A stretch of DNA of 25,837 nucleotides from CAZCJA01 sp964499015. Its GTDB lineage: Bacteria > Elusimicrobiota > Elusimicrobia > F11. Location of the stretch: positions 1-25,837 of the forward strand of contig CAZCJA010000030.1 in assembly GCA_964499015.1 (NCBI GenBank), in the 5' to 3' direction. The position numbers were made by a program, and so were the translations under genes. The notes beneath the pieces were generated by a model. It saw nothing but the letters and a program-made list of their open reading frames with translations. It did not search any database and had not been told where the DNA came from. Below are positions 1 to 7,753 of this stretch, in pieces (the first letter of the stretch is position 1; every line of letters begins with the position of its first letter).

Positions 1-983
1 AGCGTCGAGGCGCCCACGCACTGCAGCTCGCCGCGCGCGAGCGCGGGCTTCAGCATGTTGGAGGCGTCGATCGCCCCTTCGGCGGCGCCGGCACCGATGA
101 CGGTGTGGAGTTCGTCGATGAACAGAATGATCTGGTTTTTCGCGCGGCGTATTTCTTCCATGATGTTCTTCAAGCGCTGCTCGAATTCACCGCGGTATTT
201 GGTCCCGGCCACAACGGCGGCCAAGTCCAAGGTCATCACGCGTTTGCCTTGCAAAATTTCGGGAATGTCGCTGGAGGCGATCTTCTGCGCCAAGCCTTCG
301 ACGATTGCGGTTTTCCCCACGCCCGGATCTCCGATGAGGACGGGATTGTTCTTTGTGCGGCGCGCGAGAATCTGGATCAAACGTTCGATTTCGTCGGCGC
401 GGCCGATGACCGGGTCGGATTTCTTTTCGCGGGCGAGAACGGTCAAGTCGCGGCCGAACTCATCCAGCGTCGGGGTTTTGGATTTGGGTTTGGAGGAAGA
501 CGGGGCCTGGCCGCCGCCCTGGTGGGGCTGCTGATGGGTCGGCTGTCCTTCGCCTAAGAGAGAAATGACTTCCTCGCGCACCACGTCCAGGCGCACGCCG
601 AGGTTTTCCAGCACACGCGCGGCCACGCCTTCTTCCTCGCGGATAAGGCCGAGCAAGAGGTGTTCCGTGCCGACGTAGTTATGGCCCATGTTCTGGGCTT
701 CTTCCACGGCGAGCTCAAGAACTTTTTTCGCGCGCGGAGTAAAAGGGATTTCGCCAAGCAGCATGACGTTGTCGCCGGTCCCGACAATTTTTTCGATTTC
801 GCTGCGGACTCGGCGCAAATCGACGCCGAGATTGGCCAACACTTGGGCGGCCACGCCTTCACCGAGGGCGATGAGCCCAAGCAAAAGATGTTCCGTACCA
901 ACGTAGTCATGGTTAAGGCGTTTCGCCTCTTCCTGAGCGATCAAAATAACGCGTTGTGCGCGTTCTGTGAACCGGTTTGACAT
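1..983 (-). CDS. clpC: ClpC-type AAA+ unfoldase, N-terminal part (cut by window edge)
   Basis: Hsp100 unfoldase that feeds proteins to the ClpP protease in the cytoplasm. Only the first 327 codons are present; the reading frame stays open to base 1. It begins MSNRFTERAQRVILIAQEEA, typical of ClpC. Two Clp_N repeats follow (about residues 3-145), each with the motif YVGTEHLLLGLI, then a Ser/Lys-rich linker and the first AAA+ module with Walker A GDPGVGKT at residues 218-225 and Walker B around ILFIDE near residue 285. The start at 983 is chosen because a perfect AGGAGG (996-991) lies 7 nt upstream; an ATG 4 nt earlier is in another frame. The UVR region and second AAA+ domain that would separate ClpC from ClpA/ClpB lie outside the window, so ClpC rests on the N-terminal similarity. 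No CIRCE-type or CtsR-type operator was recognised upstream. Confidence 0.93.
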   Translation of the reverse strand, partial: MSNRFTERAQRVILIAQEEAKRLNHDYVGTEHLLLGLIALGEGVAAQVLANLGVDLRRVRSEIEKIVGTGDNVMLLGEIPFTPRAKKVLELAVEEAQNMGHNYVGTEHLLLGLIREEEGVAARVLENLGVRLDVVREEVISLLGEGQPTHQQPHQGGGQAPSSSKPKSKTPTLDEFGRDLTVLAREKKSDPVIGRADEIERLIQILARRTKNNPVLIGDPGVGKTAIVEGLAQKIASSDIPEILQGKRVMTLDLAAVVAGTKYRGEFEQRLKNIMEEIRRAKNQIILFIDELHTVIGAGAAEGAIDASNMLKPALARGELQCVGAST

Positions 984-1165
984 TCATTAACCTCCTGGTT
1001 CCTGCTTGCTCATATTGTTGCTTCAGTGAGTCGAAATGACAAGGTGAATATTAACTTTTTCTTACCGTCTGCAAAACGAAACAATAATAGGAGAGCGAGA
1101 GTTCCGCCGTCATCAATATGATCCCTGTCATAAATAGTTGGAAGCTATACGGTTATCATGCCCGC
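984..1165. promoter_or_regulatory. divergent intergenic region between clpC and the ThiF-like gene
   Basis: An AT-rich stretch separates two divergently transcribed genes, so both promoters are expected here. On the minus strand a possible -10 TAATAT (1053-1048) lies 15-16 nt below TTGCAG/TTTGCA (about 1075-1069), but the match and spacing are poor. On the plus strand no convincing -35/-10 pair stands out. No transcription terminator or inverted repeat was seen. Confidence 0.3.
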
Positions 1166-1909
1166 ATGTTTAATGACAGCGAATTAAAGCGGTACGACCG
1201 GCAGATGCGTATGCCGGGATGGGGTGAAGCGGGGCAGCGCAAGCTAAAAGCGTCTCATGTGTTTGTCGCCGGGGCGGGTGGTTTGGGGTCGCCTGTGGCC
1301 ATTTATTTGGCGGTTGCGGGGATCGGTCGAATTTCCCTGTGTGACTTCGATTCCCCCGATTGGACGAATTTGAACCGCCAAATCTTGCACAATCCACAGC
1401 GCATCGGGATCAACAAAGCGATTTCCGGGAAGCAAACGCTCGATGTCTTGAATGCGGATATTGCGGTCACGGCCCGGGCTGAACGCATCGATGCGGAATC
1501 GGTTGACCGCTTGGTGGCAGATGCCGATATCATCGTTGACTGTATGGACAATTTTCCCACCCGGCATGTGTTGAGCGATTGTGCCATTCGCAAAAAAATA
1601 CCGCTTGTTCATGGAGCCATTTGGGGGATGGAAGGCCGCCTCACCGTGATTCAGCCGCCGCAGACGCCCTGTTTGCGTTGTCTGTGTCCGGAACCACCCC
1701 CCAAAGAAGTGTTTCCCGTTTTGGGAGCTGTGCCCGGCGTTATTGGATCGCTTCAAGTCATCGAAACGGTGAAGCTGCTTTTGGGTCTTGGCCATCCGTT
1801 GAGAAACAAAATTTTGATTTGGGACGGCGCACTTCAGGATTTTTATTTTGTTAAGGCCGCGAAAGATCCGGATTGCCCTGCATGCGGCGGGATTGGAAAA
1901 GCGGTTTAG
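1166..1909 (+). CDS. ThiF/MoeB/HesA family E1-like adenylyltransferase
   Basis: Enzymes of this family activate the C-terminal glycine of a ubiquitin-like sulfur carrier (ThiS or MoaD) with ATP for thiamine or molybdopterin synthesis. The 247-residue protein has the nucleotide-binding GAGGLGSP at residues 36-43, the LNRQILH and DNFPTR family segments, and two zinc-ligand pairs, C169-x2-C172 and C237-x2-C240. The start at 1166 is chosen because the N-terminus (LKRYDRQMRMPG) then aligns with family starts. The ATG at 1118 would add 16 residues without family resemblance, and neither start has a well-placed Shine-Dalgarno. The crossover loop is the short type (EVFPVLGAVPGVIG) and lacks the CAEAG-like stretch seen in many bacterial MoeB proteins. 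No thiS, moaD or thiamine/molybdopterin gene is adjacent, so the partner is unknown. It ends 2 nt from the convergent aminotransferase gene. Confidence 0.88.
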   Translation: MFNDSELKRYDRQMRMPGWGEAGQRKLKASHVFVAGAGGLGSPVAIYLAVAGIGRISLCDFDSPDWTNLNRQILHNPQRIGINKAISGKQTLDVLNADIAVTARAERIDAESVDRLVADADIIVDCMDNFPTRHVLSDCAIRKKIPLVHGAIWGMEGRLTVIQPPQTPCLRCLCPEPPPKEVFPVLGAVPGVIGSLQVIETVKLLLGLGHPLRNKILIWDGALQDFYFVKAAKDPDCPACGGIGKAV

Positions 1910-1911
1910 CC

Positions 1912-2791
1912 TCAGCGCGAGAAGAGGGCTTCTTTCTTGGTGAGTTCTTTGAAGTGTTTGATGAGTTCCAGCGTGATCGGGCCGGGTTTGCCCGAACCGA
2001 TCTTCTGGTTGTCGATCTTGGTAACCGGGATGACCTCGGCAGCGGTCCNNNNNNNNNNAGATCTCATCGGCGGCCAGCAGTTCCTCGCGTTTGAACAGTT
2101 TTTCTTCGAATTTGTAGGACGTTTTCTCGGCGACGATTTCCATGACGGCCGCACGGGTGATGCCAACCAGGACGCCCGCCTGCGTCGGCGGCGTCACGAT
2201 GTTCTTGCCTTTGATGAAGAAAACGTTGTCCCCCGTGCATTCGGCCACGTAGCCCTGATGATTAAGCATGATTCCTTCCGGGACGTTGGCGTTGTTGGCC
2301 TCGATCTTGGCCAGAATGCTGTTCAAATAGTTGAGCGACTTCACCGCCGGGTTCACCGCTTCGATCAAGTTGCGCGTGGTTTTCACAAAAATGGCTTCCA
2401 GCCCTTCTTTGTAGCAGCGTTCCGGAAAAAGAGCGACTTGATCGGCGATGATGATCACGTTGGGCTTGCCGCATTTGCGCGGATCCAGTCCCAAGTCCCC
2501 CACGCCGCGCGTCACAATCAAGCGGATGTAGGCTTCGTCGAGTTTGTTCACGCGCAAGGCTTCCTCGACGAGCGACGTAAGTTTGGAAATAGTCATCGGA
2601 ATCTGTAGAGAGATAAATTCGGCGGATTGGTACAGGCGTTCCAAATGCTGTTTCAGGCGGAACGCGCGGCCCGCGTAGGCGCGGATGCCTTCGAACACAC
2701 CGTCGCCATAAAGCAGGCCGTGGTCGAACACGGACACCTTCGCGTCGGCGGGCGACACCCATTTTTCGTCGATGTAGATTTTTTTATCCAT
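1912..2791 (-). CDS. ilvE: Branched-chain amino acid aminotransferase (interrupted by a 10-N scaffold gap)
   Basis: Class IV PLP-dependent transaminase acting on Leu, Ile and Val and their 2-oxo acids in the cytoplasm. The N-terminal 244 codons carry FDHGLLYGDGVFEGIRAY, the segment YIRLIVTRGVGDLGLDPRKC, and the PLP lysine K151 in AVKSLNYLNSILAK. After the gap the frame resumes with GTAAEVIPV and KPGPITLELIKHF, the usual C-terminus. It resembles the archaeal/short IlvE subgroup. The two halves are in different frames across 10 N; a true gap of 9 nt restores the frame and supplies the missing three-and-a-bit residues expected in the conserved 'DE-[LI]-F-x-T-G-T-A-A-E' motif. The ATG overlaps the lolD stop by one base (TAATG), implying translational coupling. 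It is the last gene of the long minus-strand run. Confidence 0.93.
2049..2058. other. Scaffold gap (10 N) inside ilvE
   Basis: Ten Ns of placeholder length. The upstream half ends one base into a codon and the downstream half begins with the last two bases of a Gly codon, so the real missing length must be a multiple of three; 9 nt fits the family motif. Confidence 0.9.
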
Positions 2792-3456
2792 TAGTTAAAG
2801 CGGCCTTCACGCAGATGATAAGCGACGTTGGTTCGTTTGGCAACGGCTTCGTTGTGCGTGACGATCACGGTGGTGAGCTCGCGCGCTTCCACTTCGCTCC
2901 ACACGATCGACATCATTTCGTCGGCGGTGTGCGGGTCGAGATTGCCCGTGGGCTCGTCGCAGAGCAAAATCGCGGGCCGGCGGATCAGCGCGCGCGCGAA
3001 CGCCGCGCGCTGTTGTTCCCCGCCCGAGAGTTCCTGCGGGCGATGGGTGAGGCGGTGAGAAAGCTTAAGTTTCTCGAGCAATTCCAGCGCGTCTTTCTTT
3101 TTCGCGCCGAGATCGTCATCCGCCAGCCGGCACGGAATTAGAACGTTTTCCAGCACGTTGAAATCGGCCAGCAAATAATGGAATTGAAAAACAAAGCCGA
3201 CGGTGTCGAGCCGCAGGCGGGCCAATTCTTTTTCGGGCAGGCCGGTGGCCGTCTGGCCGTTAATCGTAATGGAACCCGATGTTGGACGATCCATGAGGCC
3301 AGCAATATGCAAGAAGGTGGATTTTCCTGCGCCGGAAGGTCCGAGGATCGCCACCGCGTCGCCTTTGTTGGCGCTGAAGTTCAGATCGTTCAGTACATGA
3401 ATGTCGCGATAGGACTTGGAGACGCCGTTCAGTTCCAAAATTTTGGTTTTAGCCAT
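2791..3456 (-). CDS. lolD: LolD, lipoprotein-releasing ABC transporter ATPase
   Basis: Cytoplasmic ATPase that powers extraction of outer-membrane lipoproteins from the inner membrane by LolC/E. The 221-residue protein has Walker A GPSGAGKST, the Q-loop region FVFQFHYLLADFNVLENV, the ABC signature LSGGEQQR, Walker B ILLCDEPTGNLD and the switch histidine in VIVTHN. The start at 3456 (MAKTKILELNGVSKSY) gives the usual LolD length. An open frame extends 30 codons further upstream, but that stretch lies over the lolC gene in another frame and has no resemblance to LolD. The ATG overlaps the end of lolC by 8 nt (ATGGCTAA), and its own stop overlaps the ilvE start. The FxxHYLL variant after the Q-loop is typical of LolD rather than MacB or FtsE, and the neighbouring LolC/E supports the call. 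Confidence 0.94.
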   Translation of the reverse strand: MAKTKILELNGVSKSYRDIHVLNDLNFSANKGDAVAILGPSGAGKSTFLHIAGLMDRPTSGSITINGQTATGLPEKELARLRLDTVGFVFQFHYLLADFNVLENVLIPCRLADDDLGAKKKDALELLEKLKLSHRLTHRPQELSGGEQQRAAFARALIRRPAILLCDEPTGNLDPHTADEMMSIVWSEVEARELTTVIVTHNEAVAKRTNVAYHLREGRFN

Positions 3457-4678
3457 ACCGGATCGCCTCGATGGGGTCGATGTCGGTGGCTTTTTTCGCC
3501 GGGAACAGCGTGGCGATGAACACGATTGCGATCGCGGCCAGAACAACGATCGTGATGTCGAGCGGGTCGAGTTTGATCGGCAGTTTATCGATGTAATAAA
3601 CGTCGGCCGGAAGCTGGATCAAATTGGTTTTGGCCAGGATAAGCGATATCCCGACGCCGATGACGCCGCCGATGGTGGTGCCGAGTAGTCCCATGATCGT
3701 GCCTTGGTAGAGAAAAAGTTTGCGGATCGACGACGACGGCGCGCCCATCGCGCGCAGGATTCCGATCTCACGGACTTTCTGCGTGATGATGAGAAGCAAA
3801 TTGCTGACGATCATAAATGAAGAGACCACTGTGACCATCGTCAGGATAATGAACATCACGGTTTTCTCGAGTTTAAGCGCGGAGAAAAGATTTTTATTGA
3901 GCGAGAGCCACGAGCGCACCCAGTATCGGCCTTCAAAATCCATCTGGAGTTTCTTCGCCGACTCTTCGGCGCGTTCCGGATTTTTTAAACGCACGCCGAC
4001 GCCGGTGGCATTTTTACCGTAGCCGAACATCTTTTGCGCCTCACTGAGGGTTATGTAGGTGAGCGTGGAGTCGTAGTCGTAAAGGCCGGTTTGAACAAAG
4101 CCGACGACTTCAAAGGTGTGCGCTTTCGGCACGGAGAAGGCGGCTTGGCCAAGCGAGGACGGCACCATCATCCACACCACGTCGCCTTTGCGCGCGCCGA
4201 TGTTGCGCGCGAGCTCCTGTCCGAGAAAAATTGCGGGTTTGCTCGCTGTTTTTCCCTCAAGGTCCGACCAAATGGCCTGATCGAGTTTTTCCCGCACGTT
4301 GGCGACGTCGGGTTCACGGACAGCGTCGACGCCTTTGACCATCGCGCCGGAGCTCTGCGAGCGGCGGCCGATCAGTACTTGGTTCATAACGTACGGAGAC
4401 CACGCGGCGACGTTGGAGTCATTGCCCAAAACGTGAGCGATGTTGGGGTCGGACGGGTCGAGGGTATCGATGGCGGCGCTGACCATCACATGCGGCTGAA
4501 CGCCGAGAATTTTGGCGCGGATGTCGTCGCGGAAGCCGCTCATGACGGCGAGCGTGACGATGAGCGCGGCGACGCCGAGCGCGACGGAACCGGTGGCCAT
4601 CCAGGAGACGGCAAGACTCCAAGCCCCTTGCCGGCGACTTGTCATGTAGCGGCGGGCGATGTAAAGCTCAGCGGGCAC
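3449..4678 (-). CDS. lolC: LolC/LolE family lipoprotein-releasing permease
   Basis: Inner-membrane permease of the LolCDE complex, which hands lipoproteins to the periplasmic carrier LolA. The 409-residue protein starts with the typical ELYIARRYMTSRRQ. It has one N-terminal transmembrane segment (about 21-45), a periplasmic MacB/LolE-like domain of about 220 residues, and three C-terminal segments (about 272-297, 322-348, 373-396), ending in the conserved coupling region PAKKATDIDPIEAIRYG. The start codon is GTG at 4678, five bases after the lysS stop. Only one permease gene is present, so the transporter may be a homodimer, or a second permease gene may lie elsewhere. LolC and LolE cannot be told apart here. 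Confidence 0.92.
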   Translation of the reverse strand: MPAELYIARRYMTSRRQGAWSLAVSWMATGSVALGVAALIVTLAVMSGFRDDIRAKILGVQPHVMVSAAIDTLDPSDPNIAHVLGNDSNVAAWSPYVMNQVLIGRRSQSSGAMVKGVDAVREPDVANVREKLDQAIWSDLEGKTASKPAIFLGQELARNIGARKGDVVWMMVPSSLGQAAFSVPKAHTFEVVGFVQTGLYDYDSTLTYITLSEAQKMFGYGKNATGVGVRLKNPERAEESAKKLQMDFEGRYWVRSWLSLNKNLFSALKLEKTVMFIILTMVTVVSSFMIVSNLLLIITQKVREIGILRAMGAPSSSIRKLFLYQGTIMGLLGTTIGGVIGVGISLILAKTNLIQLPADVYYIDKLPIKLDPLDITIVVLAAIAIVFIATLFPAKKATDIDPIEAIRYG

Positions 4679-4683
4679 GGTCG

Positions 4684-6201
4684 TTAGGATTGAGGACGGA
4701 GCAGCGGGAAGAGAATGACTTCGCGGATGGAGTCGCAGCCGGTCAGTACCATGGTGATGCGGTCGATGCCGATGCCGAGGCCTCCGGCCGGCGGCATGCC
4801 GTGTTCGAGCGCGAGAAGGAAATCTTCGTCAACGGGCATGGCTTCTTCGTCGCCCGATTGGCGTTTTTTAAGTTCGTCGGAAAATTTGCGGCGCTGTTCG
4901 TCGGGATCATTCTGCTCGGTATACGCGTTGGCCACTTCTTCTTTGGCGATAAACAGTTCGAAGCGGTCCGCGAGTAAGGGCTCCGTGGGTTTTGTTTTCG
5001 CCAGCGGCGAGAATGAGGACGGGTAATCCAGCACGAACGTCGGTTCGTTTAATTTCGGCAAAACAACTTCATCGAACAAGAGGTCGAAACATTTGCGGTC
5101 GGTCGAGCCTTTGGGAACGTCGAGGCCTTTATCGATCGCGGCTTTTTTCCATTCCCCGCTTTTGCACAGCGTGACCATGTCCAAGTTCAAATAGTCTTTA
5201 AAGAGATCGATCAGCGAGCGGCGCGCGAATTTTTTTGTGAAGTCGACAGTCTCGCCGCGGTAGGTGCTCGATTGCACGCCGATCGCTTTGGCGCCGTTCA
5301 TGATTAACTCTTCGGCCAAATCCATCATGTCTTCGACGTTCCCGTACGCTTGATACGTTTCCAGAATCGTGAATTCGGGATTGTGCCGGGTGTCGATGCC
5401 TTCGTTGCGGAACACGCGCCCGATTTCGTACACGCGCTCAAATCCGCCGACGAGCAAACGTTTCAGGTAAAGCTCCGGCGCGATGCGCATGTACATGTCG
5501 AGGTCCAGCGCTTCGTGATGCGTGATAAAGGGTTTTGCGGCGGCTCCGCCGGGGACCGCCTGCATGAGCGGCGTTTCCACTTCGATGAACCGTTTGTCGT
5601 CCAGCGTGCGGCGCAGAGATTGGATGAGTTTCGAGCGCTTCAGGAAACGGTCGCGGCTTTCCGCGGTCATCACCAAGTCAAGCTCGCGCTGGCGCGAACG
5701 AGTTTCGATGTCGGTCACGCCGTGATATTTTTCCGGCCAGGGGCGGAGCGATTTGGAGAGCAGCTCAAATTTTTCGAGGCTTAAGGAAAGTTCGCCGGTC
5801 TTGGTGCGCGTCATCCGTCCCGTGACGGCGACGATGTCGCCCAAGTCGAGGTCTTTAATAAATTCTTTGTACAGCTCCTCGCCGATCGACTGTTTGCTGA
5901 CTTTGATCTGGAGTTTTCCGGAGAGATCCTGCAGATGCGCGAAGCACAGTTTGCCCATGTCGCGGCGCGTCATCATGCGACCGACCAGATTGACTGTCTC
6001 CTTCGATTCGGTGAGGCCGTTTTCCCCTTCTTTAACGATGACGGGATCGAACGTTTCGCGGACGGCGGCGAGGGTGTGCGAGAACTGATAGCGATGGCCG
6101 TACGGCGTTTTGCCGGCGGCCTGCGCGCGTTCTTTCTTTTCGCGGCGCTGTTGAATGATTTGTTCAACGGCCGAGGATGATGTTGGAGCGGTATCGGTCA
6201 T
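4684..6201 (-). CDS. lysS: Lysyl-tRNA synthetase, class II
   Basis: Charges tRNA-Lys with lysine in the cytoplasm. The 505-residue protein has an N-terminal OB-fold anticodon-binding domain (about 60-165, with VNLVGRMMTRRDMGKLCF) and a class II catalytic core. Motif 2 is read as FRNEGIDTRHNPEFT and motif 3 as GLGIGIDRITMVLTG near the C-terminus. The N-terminal 35 residues are Lys/Arg/Glu-rich, as in many LysS proteins. Length matches the family. The ATG at 6201 follows the response-regulator stop by 22 nt with no clear Shine-Dalgarno. It sits directly before lolC/E and lolD. Confidence 0.97.
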   Translation of the reverse strand: MTDTAPTSSSAVEQIIQQRREKKERAQAAGKTPYGHRYQFSHTLAAVRETFDPVIVKEGENGLTESKETVNLVGRMMTRRDMGKLCFAHLQDLSGKLQIKVSKQSIGEELYKEFIKDLDLGDIVAVTGRMTRTKTGELSLSLEKFELLSKSLRPWPEKYHGVTDIETRSRQRELDLVMTAESRDRFLKRSKLIQSLRRTLDDKRFIEVETPLMQAVPGGAAAKPFITHHEALDLDMYMRIAPELYLKRLLVGGFERVYEIGRVFRNEGIDTRHNPEFTILETYQAYGNVEDMMDLAEELIMNGAKAIGVQSSTYRGETVDFTKKFARRSLIDLFKDYLNLDMVTLCKSGEWKKAAIDKGLDVPKGSTDRKCFDLLFDEVVLPKLNEPTFVLDYPSSFSPLAKTKPTEPLLADRFELFIAKEEVANAYTEQNDPDEQRRKFSDELKKRQSGDEEAMPVDEDFLLALEHGMPPAGGLGIGIDRITMVLTGCDSIREVILFPLLRPQS

Positions 6202-6223
6202 GTTTTGGGTTGTGCGAGAGAGG

Positions 6224-6586
6224 TTACTTCTTCAGCGATTCTTGAATTTTCTGGCGGAGCGATTTGGGATCGAACGGTTTTTCCATGTACGCGGCCACGT
6301 TCGACGACATCGCGAACACGTCGCGCATCTGCCCTTTGGCGGTCAAAATGATAATCGGAATGTTTTTGGTTTTGGGATCTTCTTGAAGGCGGGTCTGCAC
6401 GGTGTAGCCGTCCATCTCCGGCATCATGACGTCGAGCAAAATGAGATCGGGAATTTCCTTGGCGACGACTTCAAGCGCTTCACGGCCGTTTTTCGCCGTC
6501 ACAACGGCATAGCCGTCTTTCTCGAGCAGAAAGCTGATCAGCTCGACAACGTCTTTTTCATCATCACACACGAGTATTTTGGCCAA
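6224..6586 (-). CDS. Single-domain response regulator (CheY-like receiver)
   Basis: A receiver domain of 120 residues with no output domain. It has the acidic pair D8-D9, phospho-acceptor D52 in LLDVMMPEMDG, the conserved Thr of ILTAKG and the Lys of EKPF, so it should be phosphorylatable by a histidine kinase. The start is TTG at 6586: a perfect AGGAGG (6599-6594) lies 7 nt upstream and the receiver begins immediately (AKILVCDDE). The ATG at 6640 would lie inside prfB and add non-family residues. The gene starts 11 nt after the prfB stop, whose TAG overlaps the Shine-Dalgarno. No histidine kinase is encoded in the window, so its signal and target (motility, polarity or another adaptor role) are unknown. 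Confidence 0.93.
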   Translation of the reverse strand: MAKILVCDDEKDVVELISFLLEKDGYAVVTAKNGREALEVVAKEIPDLILLDVMMPEMDGYTVQTRLQEDPKTKNIPIIILTAKGQMRDVFAMSSNVAAYMEKPFDPKSLRQKIQESLKK

Positions 6587-6597
6587 GAATTTTCCTC

Positions 6598-7723
6598 CTA
6601 TTTGCCGGGGAGTGTAGCATCTTTTTTTGTGGTCTTCCAATCGAGATACGATTTAATAAACGGGTCCAATTCCCCGTCCATAACCGCCTGGATATTCCCC
6701 GTTTCGTGATCGGTGCGCAAATCTTTTACGAGCTGATACGGCATGAAAACGTAGGAGCGGATTTGGTTTCCCCAGGCGATTTGCCCGCGTTCGTCGAAAT
6801 GTTTTTCCAGCGCGGCGCGCTGTTTTTCCTGTTCGTAGTCGTAGAGTTTCGCTTTTAAGATCTTCATGGCCAGTTCGCGGTTCTTAATCTGGGAGCGCTC
6901 TTTCTGGCAGGCCACGATAATTCCGGTCGGCAAATGCGTCAGGCGCACGGCCGAATCCGTTTTGTTGACGTGCTGTCCGCCCGCGCCGCCCGCGCGGAAC
7001 GTGTCGATCTTTAAATCGGCCTCTTTGATATCGATTTTAATTTCGTCGTCGATTTCGGGAATCACGTCGACGCTGGCGAACGAGGTGTGTCGCCGCGCAT
7101 TCGCGTCGAAGGGTGAAATGCGCACGAGGCGGTGCACGCCCATTTCCGACTGCAGATAACCATAGGCGTTGGGACCCTTAACGATGGCCATCACATGGCG
7201 CACGCCCGCGCCTTCGCCGGGCAGATAATCCGTGGTTTCCAGCTGAAAGCCGTGGCGCTCGATCCACCGCGTGTACATGCGCAGCAGCATATCGGCCCAG
7301 TCGGCGGCCTCGGTGCCGCCGGCGCCCGCGTGAATGGTGATAATGGCGTTGTTGCCGTCATGCGGCCCGTTTAAGAGCGAGCGGAGTTCAAGTTCGGAGA
7401 GTTCGGTGACAAGTTTGTCGATGGCGACGCCCACTTCTTTTTCTTCGGCTTCGTCTTTGGCTTCTTCGGCCAAATCAAGGTGAGCGGCGACGTCCTGAAC
7501 GTTTTGATGAAGGCGTGTCCACAGTTGAACGGTGCCTTTCGCGCTGTCCAACTCGCGCATAACGGGGCGGGCTTTTTGGGGGTCGTTCCAAAAATCAGGA
7601 GCGGACGACCGGGTTTCAAGTTCTTTGATCAGTTCCCTCTTTTTAGGAACGTCAAAGAAACCTCCCGATGTCGTCGATTTTCTTTGTGAGAAGGGTTACT
7701 TTTTCCCGCAATTCGCGTGACAT
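6598..7723 (-). CDS. prfB: Peptide chain release factor 2, expressed by programmed +1 frameshift
   Basis: RF2 recognises UGA and UAA stop codons on the ribosome. A short first frame runs from ATG 7723 for 23 codons (MSRELREKVTLLTKK...IGRFL) and meets an in-frame UGA at 7654-7652. Skipping one base continues as DVPKKRELIKELETRS and on to the stop at 6598, giving 374 residues. The anticodon-mimic tripeptide SPF (in VRISPFDANARRHTSF) identifies RF2, and the catalytic GGQ is present in GAGGQHVNKTDSAVRLTHLP. An ATG at 7560 opens a 320-codon frame without a shift, but it would drop conserved N-terminal RF2 sequence (PDFWNDPQKA). A possible -10 box lies just before the ATG; no Shine-Dalgarno is visible there. 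Confidence 0.96.
7651..7666 (-). promoter_or_regulatory. RF2 autoregulatory +1 frameshift site
   Basis: On the minus strand the sequence reads GGGAGG TTT CTT TGA C: an internal Shine-Dalgarno (7666-7661), 3 nt spacer, the slippery CTT codon and UGA as codon 24, followed by C, a weak termination context. Spacing and slip codon match the well-known E. coli prfB site (AGGGGG TAT CTT TGA C). When RF2 is scarce the ribosome pauses at UGA and shifts +1, so RF2 controls its own synthesis. Confidence 0.95.
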
Positions 7724-7740
7724 GCGCGGGAGTATAAACA
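7724..7740 (-). promoter_or_regulatory. Possible -10 element immediately upstream of prfB
   Basis: TATACT at 7736-7731 is close to the -10 consensus and lies only 7 nt from the prfB ATG. A transcript initiated there would be nearly leaderless. The -35 region (TTAAAA, 7757-7752, spacing 15) is poor, so this is a weak suggestion of an internal promoter in the 30-nt doxX-prfB gap. Confidence 0.25.
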
Positions 7741-7753
7741 AACGCGAGGTGTT

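Noticed and set aside
984..1165. CIRCE or CtsR operator upstream of clpC
   Set aside because: No inverted repeat resembling TTAGCACTC-N9-GAGTGCTAA and no CtsR-like heptad repeats were found.
1905..1915. A bidirectional terminator between the ThiF-like gene and ilvE
   Set aside because: The two stop codons are only 2 nt apart and no hairpin with a T-run was seen around them.
2262..2762. A 166-codon frame overlapping ilvE
   Set aside because: Arg/His-rich shadow of the aminotransferase in another frame on the same strand.
1244..2791. A 515-codon open frame starting as the aminotransferase and continuing past 2049 over the ThiF-like gene
   Set aside because: It crosses the N placeholder in the wrong frame; after the gap it is antisense to a well-supported gene and has no family resemblance.
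6598..7560. A shorter prfB starting at the ATG at 7560
   Set aside because: The upstream frameshift site and conserved N-terminal RF2 sequence show the true start at 7723.
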